Shown in pieces: positions 37,740 to 50,492 of a stretch of 64,000 nt of DNA. The notes beneath the pieces are model-generated. The model made no database searches and was not told where the DNA came from. It worked only from the letters and a program-made list of their open reading frames with translations. Within the stretch, counting starts at the first letter, position 1. Each line of letters starts with the position of its first letter. Both the position numbers and the translations under genes were made by a program. The stretch comes from Mycobacterium sp. (lineage in GTDB: Bacteria; Actinomycetota; Actinomycetes; Mycobacteriales; Mycobacteriaceae), in contig NZ_SCRH01000026.1 in the NCBI RefSeq assembly GCF_004298145.1, positions 27,597 through 91,596 of the forward strand. The letters are read 5' to 3'.

Positions 37740-37748
37740 TGCTACGCT
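37740..37748 (+). promoter_or_regulatory. Extended -10 promoter element of the pyr operon
   Basis: TGCTACGCT matches the mycobacterial extended -10 (TGN-TANNNT). It would place transcription start near 37755, about 20 bases before the PyrR-binding hairpin, giving a leader of about 57 nucleotides. A recognisable -35 is absent. Confidence 0.45.
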
Positions 37749-37774
37749 GCCGTGCAGTCGACATCCTTTAACGA

Positions 37775-37792
37775 TCCGTCCCGTGAGGCGGA
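37775..37792 (+). promoter_or_regulatory. PyrR-binding loop (RNA) in the pyr leader
   Basis: TCCG (37775-37778) pairs with CGGA (37789-37792). The enclosed sequence GTCCCGTGAGGC fits the PyrR-binding consensus ARUCCNGNGAGGYU at 12 of 14 positions. The Shine-Dalgarno AAGGAGG (37794-37800) follows directly, so PyrR bound with UMP could occlude ribosomes. This is the translational repression described for mycobacterial pyr genes. Confidence 0.75.
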
Positions 37793-37811
37793 GAAGGAGG
37801 TCAAGTTTCGT

Positions 37812-38393
37812 ATGGGTGCTGCGGGCGACACCGGCTCAGGCAGTGATTCCCGGGAATTGATGTCGGCGGCCGACGTGGGCCGCACCATTTCCCGTATCGC
37901 ACACCAGATCATCGAGAAGACCGCGCTGGATGGTCCCGACGCGCCACGGGTCGTGCTCCTGGGCATCCCCACTCGCGGCGTGATCCTGGCCAAGCGCCTG
38001 GCCGACAACATCGGCGAATACAGCGGTGGCTCGCCCTCCGACGTCGCTTGCGGTGCGTTGGACATCACCCTGTACCGCGACGACCTGATGCAAAAACCAC
38101 CGCGGCCGCTGGAAGCCACCTCGATCCCGGCCGGCGGCATCGACGATGCGTTGGTGATCCTGGTCGACGACGTGCTCTACTCCGGCCGCTCGGTGCGTTC
38201 CGCCCTGGACGCGCTGCGCGACGTGGGCCGCCCCCGGGTGGTGCAACTGGCGGTGCTGGTCGACCGCGGCCATCGCGAACTGCCGCTGCGCGCCGACTAT
38301 GTGGGCAAGAACGTTCCCACCTCACGCAGCGAGAGCGTGCACGTGCTGTTGAAGGAGAACGACGGTGAAGACGGCGTGGTGATCTCGCGATGA
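37812..38393 (+). CDS. pyrR: Bifunctional pyr operon regulator / uracil phosphoribosyltransferase
   Basis: The ATG at 37812 (MGAAGDTG) gives 193 residues, the mycobacterial length. An in-frame start 60 bases upstream would place the RNA hairpin in the coding region and is rejected. The PRPP-binding motif [31 protein letters not shown] and [23 protein letters not shown] are intact. The protein senses UMP/UTP and binds the leader loop at 37775-37792. First gene of the operon; overlaps pyrB by four bases. Confidence 0.96.
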   Translation: MGAAGDTGSGSDSRELMSAADVGRTISRIAHQIIEKTALDGPDAPRVVLLGIPTRGVILAKRLADNIGEYSGGSPSDVACGALDITLYRDDLMQKPPRPLEATSIPAGGIDDALVILVDDVLYSGRSVRSALDALRDVGRPRVVQLAVLVDRGHRELPLRADYVGKNVPTSRSESVHVLLKENDGEDGVVISR

Positions 38394-39349
38394 CGCGCCA
38401 TCTTCTCGCCGCCGGCGACCTGAGCCTCGATGACGCCACCGCCATCCTCGACGACGCCGACCGGTTCGCCCAGGCTCTGGTGGGCCGCGAGATCAAGAAG
38501 CTGCCGACGCTACGCGGCCGCACCATCGTCACGATGTTCTACGAGAACTCGACCCGCACCCGGGTGTCCTTCGAGGTGGCCGGCAAGTGGATGAGCGCCG
38601 ACGTGATCAACGTCAGCGCCGCAGGATCGTCGGTGGGCAAGGGCGAGTCCCTGCGCGACACCGCACTGACGCTGCGGGCGGCCGGGGCGGACGCGCTGAT
38701 CATCCGGCATCCGGCGTCGGGCGCGGCACACCTGCTTGCCGAATGGACCTGCGCCGGCGACGGTTCCGGCCCCTCGGTGATCAACGCCGGGGACGGCACC
38801 CACGAGCACCCGACCCAGGCGCTGCTGGACGCGCTCACCATTCGCCAGCGGCTCGGCGGCATCGAGGGCCGGCGCGTCGTGATCGTCGGCGACGTCCTGC
38901 ACAGCCGGGTCGCCCGCTCCAACGTCATGCTGCTGGCAACGCTGGGCGCCGAAGTGGTCCTGGTGGCACCGCCCACGCTGTTGCCGGTCGGCGTCGACGG
39001 CTGGCCGGTCACGGTGTCGAACGACTTCGACGCCGAACTGCCCGCCGCCGACGCGGTGCTGATGCTGCGGGTGCAGGCCGAGCGGATGAACGGCGGCTTC
39101 TTCCCGTCGGTGCGCGAATACTCTTCCCTGTACGGGCTTTCCGATCGCCGCCAGGCGCTGCTGCCCGGCCACGCTGTGGTGCTGCACCCGGGCCCGATGC
39201 TACGTGGCATGGAGATCGCATCATCGGTGGCCGACTCATCGCAATCGGCTGTGCTGCAACAGGTTTCCAACGGTGTTCATGTGCGGATGGCGGTGCTGTT
39301 CCACGTGCTGGTCGGCACCGAATCCGCCGGAGAAGAGGGTGCGGCGTGA
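38390..39349 (+). CDS. pyrB: Aspartate carbamoyltransferase catalytic subunit
   Basis: This 319-residue protein has the carbamoyl-phosphate site [17 protein letters not shown], a second-site loop [27 protein letters not shown] and the terminal [11 protein letters not shown]. It joins carbamoyl phosphate and aspartate, the committed step of pyrimidine synthesis. No pyrI regulatory subunit is present. It overlaps pyrR and pyrC by four bases each. Confidence 0.97.
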   Translation: MTRHLLAAGDLSLDDATAILDDADRFAQALVGREIKKLPTLRGRTIVTMFYENSTRTRVSFEVAGKWMSADVINVSAAGSSVGKGESLRDTALTLRAAGADALIIRHPASGAAHLLAEWTCAGDGSGPSVINAGDGTHEHPTQALLDALTIRQRLGGIEGRRVVIVGDVLHSRVARSNVMLLATLGAEVVLVAPPTLLPVGVDGWPVTVSNDFDAELPAADAVLMLRVQAERMNGGFFPSVREYSSLYGLSDRRQALLPGHAVVLHPGPMLRGMEIASSVADSSQSAVLQQVSNGVHVRMAVLFHVLVGTESAGEEGAA

Positions 39350-40638
39350 GCGTGTTGCTGCGCGGGGTTCGGTTGTACGGCGAAGGCGACCGGGTCGACG
39401 TCCTGGTCGATGACGGTCAGATCGCCGCGATCGGCCCCGGCCTTGACATTCCCGACACGGCCGACGTGATCGACGCCACCGATCAGGTGGTGCTGCCCGG
39501 CCTGGTGGACCTGCACACCCACCTGCGGGAGCCGGGCCGCGAGTACGCCGAGGACATCGAAACAGGTTCGGCCGCCGCGGCTTTGGGCGGCTACACCGCG
39601 GTGTTCGCGATGGCCAACACCAACCCGGTCGCCGACAGCCCGGTGGTCACCGACCACGTCTGGCACCGGGGCCAGCAGGTCGGTCTGGTCGACGTGCACC
39701 CGGTGGGCGCGGTCACCGTCGGGCTGGCCGGCAAAGAGCTCACCGAGATGGGCATGATGGCGGCCGGGGCCGCTCAGGTGCGGATGTTCTCCGACGACGG
39801 CATCTGCGTGCACGACCCACTGGTGATGCGCCGCGCCCTCGAATACGCCACCGGCCTGGGCGTGCTCGTCGCCCAGCACGCCGAGGAGCCCCGGCTGACG
39901 ATCGGAGCCGTCGCCCACGAAGGACCCACCGCCGCCCGGCTGGGCCTGTCGGGGTGGCCCAGGGCGGCCGAGGAATCGATCGTCGCCCGGGACGCGCTGC
40001 TGGCACGCGACGCCGGCGCCCGGGTGCACATCTGCCATGCCTCCACCGCGGGCACCGTCGAGATCGTGAAATGGGCTAAGGATCAAGGGATTTCGATCAC
40101 CGCCGAGGTCACCCCGCACCACTTGATGCTCGACGACAGCCGACTGACCAGCTACGACGGGCGTGACCGCGTCAATCCACCGCTGCGCGAAGCGGCCGAC
40201 GCGGTGGCGTTGCGCCGGGCGCTGGCCGACGGCGTGATCGACTGCGTGGCCACCGATCACGCCCCGCACGCCGAGCACGAGAAGTGCGTGGAGTTCTCCG
40301 CGGCGCGGCCCGGCATGCTGGGGCTGCAGACGGCGCTGTCGATCGTGGTGCAGACGATGGTCCTCCCGGGGCTGCTGACCTGGCGTGACCTCGCCCGGGT
40401 GATGAGCGAAAACCCCGCCCGCATCGCACGCCTGCCCGATCACGGCCGGCCGCTCGAGGTGGGGGAGCCGGCCAACCTGACGGTGGTGGACCCCGACGCC
40501 TCGTGGACCGTCGCCGGGCCCGACCTGGCCAGCCGTTCGGCCAACACGCCCTACGAAGCGATGACGTTGCCCGCCACCGTGACCGCGACCCTGCTGCGCG
40601 GCAAGATCACCGCCCGAGACGGGAAGTGCCCGGTATGA
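39346..40638 (+). CDS. pyrC: Dihydroorotase
   Basis: The GTG at 39346 gives 430 residues. The class I dihydroorotase metal site is present: [17 protein letters not shown] with two His, [14 protein letters not shown], and [12 protein letters not shown] with the catalytic Asp. [15 protein letters not shown] holds the substrate loop. It cyclises carbamoyl aspartate to dihydroorotate. It overlaps both neighbours (GTGA and ATGA). Confidence 0.96.
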   Translation: MSVLLRGVRLYGEGDRVDVLVDDGQIAAIGPGLDIPDTADVIDATDQVVLPGLVDLHTHLREPGREYAEDIETGSAAAALGGYTAVFAMANTNPVADSPVVTDHVWHRGQQVGLVDVHPVGAVTVGLAGKELTEMGMMAAGAAQVRMFSDDGICVHDPLVMRRALEYATGLGVLVAQHAEEPRLTIGAVAHEGPTAARLGLSGWPRAAEESIVARDALLARDAGARVHICHASTAGTVEIVKWAKDQGISITAEVTPHHLMLDDSRLTSYDGRDRVNPPLREAADAVALRRALADGVIDCVATDHAPHAEHEKCVEFSAARPGMLGLQTALSIVVQTMVLPGLLTWRDLARVMSENPARIARLPDHGRPLEVGEPANLTVVDPDASWTVAGPDLASRSANTPYEAMTLPATVTATLLRGKITARDGKCPV

Positions 40639-41153
40639 ATTCAGGCACGCTGGTGGGGTCGCTGATCTTCGCGGCCGTGCTGGTGGTGGCGATCACGGTG
40701 GTGATCCAGCTGATGATGCGCACCTGGCAGCGCCGCGCGCAGCGGCAGGCCGAGCTCATCGGCAACCTGCCCGAGATCCCCGACGAGGTGGGCGCGGCGG
40801 GCATCACCACCCGCGGCCACTATTGCGGTTCCATGATGGCGCCCGGCTGGAGTGAGCGGATCGCGGCCGGCGATCTCGGTTACCGGAGCAAGGCGGTGCT
40901 GACCCGCTATGCCGGGGGTATCATGGTGGAACGCCTGCGGGCCCAACCGATTTGGATTCCAAAGGATTCGATCACGGCTGTCCGCATGGAGCGCGGAATG
41001 GCGGGCAGGCCGGCCCGGATTGGCATCTTGGCGATCCGCTGGCGGCTGCCGTCGGGTGTCGAGATCGATACCGGTTTCCGGGCGAATGACCGCCACGACT
41101 ACGACGGGTGGCTTCGGGATCGACGCGATGGCCAGGAGAAAGAGGTCGCGTGA
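40635..41153 (+). CDS. Membrane-anchored protein of unknown function in the pyr operon (Rv1382-like)
   Basis: The ATG at 40635 gives 172 residues: one N-terminal transmembrane helix (about 6-26) and then a cytoplasmic beta-rich domain ([56 protein letters not shown]) reminiscent of a bacterial PH-like fold. It is translationally coupled to pyrC and carA, as Rv1382 is in M. tuberculosis. Its conservation inside the operon suggests a role linked to pyrimidine or carbamoyl phosphate synthesis, for example membrane tethering. This is inference only. Confidence 0.8.
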   Translation: MNSGTLVGSLIFAAVLVVAITVVIQLMMRTWQRRAQRQAELIGNLPEIPDEVGAAGITTRGHYCGSMMAPGWSERIAAGDLGYRSKAVLTRYAGGIMVERLRAQPIWIPKDSITAVRMERGMAGRPARIGILAIRWRLPSGVEIDTGFRANDRHDYDGWLRDRRDGQEKEVA

Positions 41154-42271
41154 GCAGTAAGGCGCTATTGGTACTCGAAGACGGCCGCGTCTTCGCCGGC
41201 ACCCCGTTCGGCAAGGTCGGCCAAACGCTGGGCGAGGCAGTGTTTTCCACCGGCATGTCCGGCTACCAGGAGACGCTGACCGATCCCAGTTACCACCGCC
41301 AGATCGTGGTGGCCACCGCGCCGCAGATCGGCAACACCGGCTGGAACGGCGAGGACGCCGAGAGCCGCGGCGACAAGATCTGGGTCGCCGGCTACGCGGT
41401 GCGCGATCCCTCGCCGCGCGCGTCCAACTGGCGCGCCACCGGAACCCTGGAGGACGAGCTGATCCGCCAGCACATCGTGGGGATCGCCGGCATCGACACC
41501 CGGGCGGTGGTCCGGCATCTGCGCACCCGTGGCTCGATGAAGGCGGGGGTGTTTTCCGGTGGCGCGCTCGCCAACCCGGTCGAGTTATTGCGGCGCGTGC
41601 GGGATCAGCAGTCCATGTTGGGCGCCGACCTCGCCGGCGAGGTCAGCACACCAGACACCTACATCGTGGAACCCGAAGGGCCGCACCGGTTTACGGTGGC
41701 CGCGCTGGATCTGGGCATCAAGACCAACACGCCGCGCAATTTCGCCCGCCGCGGCATCCGCAGCCACGTGTTGGCATCGTCGGCGACCTACGAGCAGATC
41801 GCCGACATCAAGCCGGACGGCGTGTTCTTGTCCAACGGCCCGGGCGACCCGGCCACCGCCGATCACATCGTGGCGGTCACCCGCGAGGTGCTGGGCGCCG
41901 GGATCCCGTTGTTCGGCATCTGTTTCGGCAATCAGATCCTGGGCCGGGCGCTGGGCCTGTCCACCTACAAGATGGTGTTCGGTCACCGCGGCATCAACAT
42001 CCCGGTGATCGACCACGCGACCGGGCGGGTGGCGGTGACCGCACAGAATCACGGCTTCGCGCTCGAGGGGGAGGCCGGCCAGTCCTTCGACACGCCGTTC
42101 GGCTCGGCGGTGGTCAGCCACACCTGCGCCAACGACGGAGTGGTCGAGGGCGTCAAACTCGCCGACGGGCAGGCCTTTTCGGTCCAATACCATCCGGAGG
42201 CCGCCGCCGGCCCACACGACGCGAATTACCTGTTCGACCAATTCATCGAGCTGATGGCGGGGGAGCGCTGA
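41150..42271 (+). CDS. carA: Carbamoyl-phosphate synthase small (glutaminase) subunit
   Basis: The GTG at 41150 gives 373 residues. The N-terminal CarA domain has [17 protein letters not shown]. The class I amidotransferase domain has the catalytic Cys in [17 protein letters not shown] and His/Glu in [12 protein letters not shown]. It supplies ammonia from glutamine to CarB. The usual GxCLGHQ is GICFGNQ, as in other actinobacteria. A 97-base gap separates it from carB. Confidence 0.96.
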   Translation: MSSKALLVLEDGRVFAGTPFGKVGQTLGEAVFSTGMSGYQETLTDPSYHRQIVVATAPQIGNTGWNGEDAESRGDKIWVAGYAVRDPSPRASNWRATGTLEDELIRQHIVGIAGIDTRAVVRHLRTRGSMKAGVFSGGALANPVELLRRVRDQQSMLGADLAGEVSTPDTYIVEPEGPHRFTVAALDLGIKTNTPRNFARRGIRSHVLASSATYEQIADIKPDGVFLSNGPGDPATADHIVAVTREVLGAGIPLFGICFGNQILGRALGLSTYKMVFGHRGINIPVIDHATGRVAVTAQNHGFALEGEAGQSFDTPFGSAVVSHTCANDGVVEGVKLADGQAFSVQYHPEAAAGPHDANYLFDQFIELMAGER

Positions 42272-42368
42272 TGCCACCCACCCCGGCAAGTGTGCGTGTT
42301 TGTACGGCGACACGCCGTCACCGCTGTACATCTGCAAGCTCTCGCGTCCCGACCGGAGGGGGAAGGTA

Positions 42369-45730
<3,362 letters not shown>

Positions 45731-45734
<4 letters not shown>

Positions 45735-46555
45735 CCGGCTTCGGCGTCCGGCTGGCCGGCGCCAAAGCCGAACGCGGGCCGCTGTGCGTGGGCATCGACC
45801 CCCACCCCGAACTGCTGCGGGCATGGGACCTGCCCACGACCGCCGACGGGCTGGCCGCGTTCTGCGACATCTGCATCGAGGCGTTCTCCGGATTCGCTGT
45901 CGTCAAACCCCAGGTGGCGTTCTTCGAGGCCTACGGCGCCGCCGGATTCGCCGTACTGGAACGCACCATCGCGGCCTTGCGTTCGGCCGGCGTGCTGGTG
46001 CTGGCCGACGCCAAGCGCGGTGACATCGGAACGACGATGTCGGCCTATGCCGCTGCCTGGGCGGGCGATTCGCCGCTGGCCGCCGACGCGGTGACGGCCA
46101 CGCCGTACCTGGGGTTCGGGTCGTTGCGGCCGCTGCTGGAAGCCGCCGCGGCGCACGACCGGGGGGTGTTCGTGCTGGCGGCCACCTCCAACCCGGAGGG
46201 CGCGACCGTGCAGCGGGCCGCATTCGACGGCCGCACGGTGGCCCAGTTGGTCGTCGACCAGGCGGCGGTGGTGAATCGGTCCGCGACCCCGTCCGGGCCG
46301 GGATATGTCGGCGTCGTCGTGGGCGCGACGGTGCTGCATGCGCCCGATCTCAGTGCCCTGGGCGGTCCGGTCCTGGTGCCCGGGCTCGGTGTCCAGGGTG
46401 GGCGGCCCGAGGCGCTCGCCGGGCTGGGCGGGGCGGAGCCGGGGCAGCTGCTGCCCGCGGTGGCACGCGAGGTGCTGCGCGCCGGGCCGGGGGTGGCGGA
46501 GCTGCGCGGGGCGGCCGATCGGATGCTGGACGCCGTCGCCTACCTGGCGGTGTGA
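45731..46555 (+). CDS. pyrF: Orotidine 5'-phosphate decarboxylase, type 2
   Basis: This 274-residue protein is the long mycobacterial type. It has [35 protein letters not shown] and the catalytic Lys-Asp cluster [12 protein letters not shown]. The phosphate gripper is at [15 protein letters not shown] and [11 protein letters not shown]. It decarboxylates OMP to UMP, completing the pathway; UMP feeds back on PyrR and CarB. Last gene of the operon; the 45-bp intergenic repeat follows. Confidence 0.96.
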
Positions 46556-46577
46556 GCGGGCCGGAACGGGCCCGATG

Positions 46578-46663
46578 GTGGCGACCCGCTGCGCCCGGCT
46601 ACGCCGCGCTTGCGATCGCCACGGCCGCGCTGGCGATCGCCACGGGTCCGATGGCGATCGCCA
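46578..46663. repeat. 45-bp intergenic repeat element, copy A, with two half-copies
   Basis: Bases 46578-46622 run from GTGGCGACCCGCTGC to TTGCGATCGCCAC, so the ends form an inverted repeat (GTGGCGA / TCGCCAC). They are near-identical, in inverted orientation, to the two copies at 60384-60485. Two further GGCGATCGCCAC ends follow at 46632-46643 and 46652-46663, filling the gap between pyrF and the converging HTH-Mop gene. Confidence 0.65.
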
Positions 46664-47086
46664 CTAGTCCGACGCCAGTGCCGTACTGGGCTGGGCGGTT
46701 TCGACGATGACGGTGGTGGCCTTGACGACGGCCACCGCGACGCTGCCGGGGCGCAGCTGCAACTCCTCCGCGGCCTCGGTGCTCATCAGCGAAACCACGG
46801 TGAACGGACCGCACTGCATCTCCACCTGGGTCATCACCTTGTCGCTGACCACCGATGTGACCAGCCCGACGAAGCGATTGCGGGCCGAGCTGCCGATGCT
46901 GAGCGGGTCGGCCGGCGGCGCGGGCGCGTTGCTGCGGGAGAAGCGGGCAAGGTCCTCGCTGGCGATCACCTTGCGGCCCGCGGCGTCGTGACTGACCTCC
47001 AATGCGCCCTGGTTGATCCAGCGTCGCACGGTGTCATCACTGACGCCGAGCAGCTCAGCCGCCTGACGAATTCGCAGGTTGGACAC
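46664..47086 (-). CDS. HTH plus Mop/TOBE (molbindin-like) protein
   Basis: This 140-residue protein has an N-terminal excisionase/MerR-type helix-turn-helix (IRQAAELLGVSDDTVRRWINQGALE with VIASEDLARF, about 4-50). A Mop domain (about 67-130, RNRFVGLVTSVVSDKVMTQVEMQCGPFTVVSLMSTEAAEELQL...VAVAVVKATTVIVE) binds molybdate in related proteins. It is a likely molybdate-responsive regulator. No molybdate transporter is beside it. It converges on pyrF. Confidence 0.85.
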   Translation of the reverse strand: MSNLRIRQAAELLGVSDDTVRRWINQGALEVSHDAAGRKVIASEDLARFSRSNAPAPPADPLSIGSSARNRFVGLVTSVVSDKVMTQVEMQCGPFTVVSLMSTEAAEELQLRPGSVAVAVVKATTVIVETAQPSTALASD

Positions 47087-47662
47087 GCCCCGATGGTATC
47101 TGATCCCAGACTGCGGATTAACTGAGACGTGGCTCGGCGCGGCGTCGTGCCGCGCTTGTCAGGAATCGCGGCCGCCCATCGTTCCCGGCGCCGGGGATCG
47201 CGCCCAAAAGCCCCCGCGGGCACGCTGCGCCCGTCGCATCGGGCGAGGCGGCGCCGCTGGCGTGCCCTTTGACCGGCGCGATGCGACACGCGCGACACGC
47301 CGTGACGAATGCGTGATCCCTCGCACCGCCCGTTGCGGGTGCGCGGCCGCGCATTTCCGATCGGCCCCCGCACCGCACCCAGCGCCGACCTGAAAACTGA
47401 AACCGCTGGTAGAAAGCTCAAGTGCGACCGAAAGCGACCGCGGCAAAGCCGCCCGGACGGCGTCCCGGCGGGCGTCATCGACGCCGTCTGGCGCGGCGCT
47501 TTGGCGGTCCGCACGCCCTTGCATGCTGGGAGTTTGCCCCGTTTAGCAGGGGGGCGGGTTAGATTTCGTCAGGAGGCCTGAGTACGGTCGTCTCCGCTGG
47601 CAGAAGAACCGGCGAGACAAAATGAGATCGATTGAAAGTGATTGATCAGATACGGAGGAATC
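47087..47662. other. Long intergenic region upstream of mihF
   Basis: I find no credible gene in these 576 bases: open frames on both strands are Arg/Ala-rich and lack ribosome-binding sites. It contains the divergent promoters of the HTH-Mop gene and mihF. Near mihF a TTAGAT/TAGATT -10-like word (47559-47565) would give a leader of roughly 90 nucleotides. In H37Rv this is where PE15/PPE20 sit; neither is present. Confidence 0.5.
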
Positions 47663-47977
47663 GTGGCCCTTCCCCAGTTGACCGACGAGCAGCGCGCGGC
47701 CGCGTTGGAGAAGGCGGCTGCCGCACGTCGAGCACGAGCAGAGCTCAAGGACCGGCTGAAGCGTGGCGGCACCAACCTCACCCAGGTGCTCAAGGACGCC
47801 GAGACCGACGAAGTCCTGGGCAAGATGAAGGTTTCGGCGCTTCTCGAGGCGTTGCCCAAGGTGGGCAAGGTCAAGGCGCAGGAAATCATGACTGAGCTCG
47901 AGATCGCCCCCACCCGCCGCCTGCGCGGTCTCGGCGATCGTCAGCGCAAGGCCCTGCTGGAAAAGTTCGGCTCCTAA
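47663..47977 (+). CDS. mihF: Mycobacterial integration host factor
   Basis: The GTG at 47663, preceded by CGGAGGAATC, gives the short 104-residue form that matches the reannotated protein (VALPQLTDEQRAAALEKAAAARRARAELKDRL). The C-terminal helix-two-turn-helix (VSALLEALPKVGKVKAQEIMTELEI, RRLRGLGDRQRKALLEKFGS) binds DNA non-specifically. It is an essential nucleoid protein in mycobacteria. It lies upstream of gmk on the same strand. Confidence 0.95.
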   Translation: MALPQLTDEQRAAALEKAAAARRARAELKDRLKRGGTNLTQVLKDAETDEVLGKMKVSALLEALPKVGKVKAQEIMTELEIAPTRRLRGLGDRQRKALLEKFGS

Positions 47978-48065
47978 ACCGCTCGCCGACGATGCAGGCC
48001 GAACGGCCTGAGGAGAAGGCGGGCAATCCGACCCAAGCCGTGGGTGCACCTGCCCAGGAGCGCCT

Positions 48066-48737
48066 GTGAGCGCCGGCGGGGGACCGGACGTCCAGCACGG
48101 GGCACGTCCCGAACCATCGGGTGACGGACGTGTGGTCGTGCTGTCCGGTCCCTCAGCGGTCGGCAAGTCGACGCTGGTCCGGTGCCTGCGCGAGCGGGTC
48201 CCGGACCTGCATTTCAGTGTCTCGGCCACCACGCGGGCGCCGCGGCCCGGCGAGGTCGACGGCGTCGACTACCACTTCGTCAGCCCCGCCCGGTTCCAGC
48301 AGCTCATCGACGAGGGCGCGCTGCTGGAGTGGGCCGAAATTCACGCGGGACTACACCGCTCGGGCACCCTGGCCGAGCCGGTTCGGGCCGCCACCGCCCG
48401 CGGGTTTCCAGTCCTGATCGAGGTCGACCTGGCCGGAGCCAGGGCCGTGAAGCAGGCGATGCCCGAGGCCCTGACGGTGTTTTTGGCGCCGCCCAGCTGG
48501 GAGGACTTGGAGGCCCGGCTCGTCGGCCGGGGCACCGAGACCCCGGAGGTCATGCAGCGGCGCCTCGAGACCGCCCGCATCGAAATGGCGGCCCGGGACG
48601 ACTTCGACCGGGTGGTCGTCAACCGTCGATTGGAGTCTGCGTGCGCTGAATTGGTATCCTTGCTGGTGGGAACTGCGCCGCACCGGCATGACCCAGCTGG
48701 CCAGACCAGAAGCCAGACCACATCCAATCAAGATTGA
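48066..48737 (+). CDS. gmk: Guanylate kinase
   Basis: A GTG start gives 223 residues. The P-loop is [13 protein letters not shown] (about 25-37). The GMP-binding region has [21 protein letters not shown] and [16 protein letters not shown], where the usual tyrosine of 'GNYYGT' is replaced by LHRSGT. The lid is [16 protein letters not shown]. Both ends carry short disordered extensions (15-20 residues). It phosphorylates GMP to GDP. rpoZ follows after 65 bases. Confidence 0.94.
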   Translation: MSAGGGPDVQHGARPEPSGDGRVVVLSGPSAVGKSTLVRCLRERVPDLHFSVSATTRAPRPGEVDGVDYHFVSPARFQQLIDEGALLEWAEIHAGLHRSGTLAEPVRAATARGFPVLIEVDLAGARAVKQAMPEALTVFLAPPSWEDLEARLVGRGTETPEVMQRRLETARIEMAARDDFDRVVVNRRLESACAELVSLLVGTAPHRHDPAGQTRSQTTSNQD

Positions 48738-48802
48738 GCACCGAACTTTCAGCGGTGATCAGCCGTTTTGGGGCTCCAGCCCGCCAAGGAGATTGACCTC
48801 TA

Positions 48803-49129
48803 GTGACTATTCCGCAGTCCGACGCGGCGCTGGCCGCCGTCCCCGACCGGTTCGATCCTGCCGCCGGGGGACAGGGCGCATACGACACTCCGCTGGGCAT
48901 CACCAACCCGCCCATCGACGAGCTGCTGGAGCGCGTCTCGAGCAAGTACGCCCTCGTCATCTACGCGGCCAAGCGGGCCCGTCAGATCAACGATTACTAC
49001 AACCAGCTCGGTGAGGGCATCCTCGAATACGTGGGGCCGCTGGTCGAGCCCGGGCTACAGGAAAAGCCGCTCTCGATCGCGCTCCGTGAGATCCACGGCG
49101 ACCTGCTCGAGCACACCGAGGGCGAGTAA
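48803..49129 (+). CDS. rpoZ: RNA polymerase omega subunit
   Basis: This 108-residue protein has an N-terminal actinobacterial extension, then [41 protein letters not shown] (the conserved omega core), and a C-terminal [17 protein letters not shown] helix. It assists folding and assembly of the beta' subunit. An AGGAGAT ribosome site lies before the GTG. The gmk-rpoZ-coaBC order is conserved in many bacteria. Confidence 0.96.
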   Translation: MTIPQSDAALAAVPDRFDPAAGGQGAYDTPLGITNPPIDELLERVSSKYALVIYAAKRARQINDYYNQLGEGILEYVGPLVEPGLQEKPLSIALREIHGDLLEHTEGE

Positions 49130-49145
49130 CAGGGCCGGGCGCGCT

Positions 49146-50399
49146 GTGGACCGCACGCGGATCGCCAAACGAGTCGTAGTCGGTGTCTCCGGTGGCATCG
49201 CCGCCTACAAGGCGTGCACCGTCGTCCGTCAGCTGTCCGAGGCCGGTCATTCGGTCCGGGTCATTCCGACCGAGTCCGCGTTGCGCTTCGTCGGGGCCGC
49301 CACCTTCGAGGCGCTCTCCGGCCAGCCGGTGCACACCGGCGTCTTCAACGACGTGCCCGAGGTTCCGCATGTGCAGCTCGGCAAGCAGGCCGACCTGGTT
49401 GTGGTGGCCCCGGCCACGGCGGATCTGCTGGCCCGGGCGGTGCACGGCCGGGCCGACGATCTGCTGACCGCCACCCTGCTCACGGCACGATGCCCGGTGC
49501 TGTTCGCGCCGGCGATGCACACCGAGATGTGGTTGCACCCGGCCACCGTCGACAACGTGGCCACGTTGCGCGCGCGGGGTGCGGTGGTGCTCGAGCCCGC
49601 CGCCGGGCGGCTCACCGGGACGGACAGCGGGTCGGGCCGGCTGCCCGAAGCCGAGGAGATCACCACCCTCGCCCACCTGCTGCTGGAACGCCACGACGCG
49701 CTGCCCTACGACCTCGCCGGCTGCAAAATGCTGGTGACTGCCGGCGGCACCCGCGAACCGGTCGATCCGGTGCGCTTCATCGGCAACCGCAGCTCCGGCA
49801 AGCAGGGCTACGCGGTGGCGCGGGTAGCGGCCCAGCGCGGTGCCGAGGTCACGCTGATCGCAGGCCATACCGCCGGGCTGATCGATCCCGCCGGTGTCGA
49901 GGTGGTCCATGTCAGCTCGGCGAGCCAACTGGGCGACGCGGTGTCCAAGCGCGCCCCGGAGGCGGACGTGCTGGTGATGGCCGCCGCGGTCGCCGACTTC
50001 CGGCCCGCGCACGTTGCCGCCGCCAAGATCAAAAAAGGAGCCGAGGCACCCCCCACGATCGAGCTGGTGCGTAACGACGACGTGCTCGCCGGGGCGGTGC
50101 GGGGCCGGGCGCATGGGCAGCTGCCCAACATGCGGGCCATCGTGGGCTTTGCCGCCGAGACCGGGGACGCCAACGGCGATGTGCTGTTTCACGCCCGCGC
50201 GAAGCTGCAGCGGAAGGGCTGCGATCTGCTGGTGGTCAACGCCGTCGGCGAGGGCCGCGCGTTCGAGGTGGACAGCAACGACGGCTGGCTGCTGGCGTCC
50301 GACGGCACCGAGTCGGCGTTGCAGCACGGCTCCAAGACCTTGATGGCCAGTCGTATCGTGGATGCGATCGCCGCGTTCCTGCACGGGGATAGCGGGTAG
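49146..50399 (+). CDS. coaBC: Bifunctional phosphopantothenoylcysteine decarboxylase / synthetase
   Basis: The GTG at 49146 (VDRTRIAKRVVVGVSGGIAAYKA) gives 417 residues. The N-terminal flavoprotein CoaC domain (about 1-185) has ISGGIAAYKA-type FMN binding and APAMHTEMW. The C-terminal CoaB domain (about 190-417) has VTAGGTREPVDPVRFIGNRSSGKQG and VNAVGEGRAFEVDSN. It performs two steps of coenzyme A synthesis using CTP. It was formerly called dfp. Confidence 0.95.
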   Translation: MDRTRIAKRVVVGVSGGIAAYKACTVVRQLSEAGHSVRVIPTESALRFVGAATFEALSGQPVHTGVFNDVPEVPHVQLGKQADLVVVAPATADLLARAVHGRADDLLTATLLTARCPVLFAPAMHTEMWLHPATVDNVATLRARGAVVLEPAAGRLTGTDSGSGRLPEAEEITTLAHLLLERHDALPYDLAGCKMLVTAGGTREPVDPVRFIGNRSSGKQGYAVARVAAQRGAEVTLIAGHTAGLIDPAGVEVVHVSSASQLGDAVSKRAPEADVLVMAAAVADFRPAHVAAAKIKKGAEAPPTIELVRNDDVLAGAVRGRAHGQLPNMRAIVGFAAETGDANGDVLFHARAKLQRKGCDLLVVNAVGEGRAFEVDSNDGWLLASDGTESALQHGSKTLMASRIVDAIAAFLHGDSG

Positions 50400-50456
50400 G
50401 GCGGTCGAGTTCTTCCCGGCACCGGGACGGGTGCCGACCGGGCTGACGCGAGCCGA

Positions 50457-50462
50457 TATAAT
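50457..50462 (+). promoter_or_regulatory. Consensus -10 box upstream of metK
   Basis: TATAAT stands 30 bases before the metK ATG, giving a predicted leader of about 23 nucleotides with GGAAGG as ribosome site. A perfect TATAAT is rare in this GC-rich genome and no clear -35 is visible. The short leader leaves no room for a SAM riboswitch. Confidence 0.6.
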
Positions 50463-50492
50463 TCGGTTGACTAACTATTTGGAAGGATTGGC

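Noticed and set aside
37752..37811. Twenty-codon N-terminal extension of PyrR
   Set aside because: It would cover the PyrR-binding hairpin and the Shine-Dalgarno sequence; the mycobacterial protein starts MGAAGD.
42300..42368. Earlier ATG start for carB
   Set aside because: A strong GGAGGGGGAAGG site stands just before the GTG at 42369, where family similarity begins.
47079..47393. 104-codon frame between the HTH-Mop gene and mihF
   Set aside because: It has Arg/Ala/Pro-rich composition, no ribosome site and no family signature.
50400..50492. SAM riboswitch upstream of metK
   Set aside because: The TATAAT box leaves a leader of only about 23 nucleotides.
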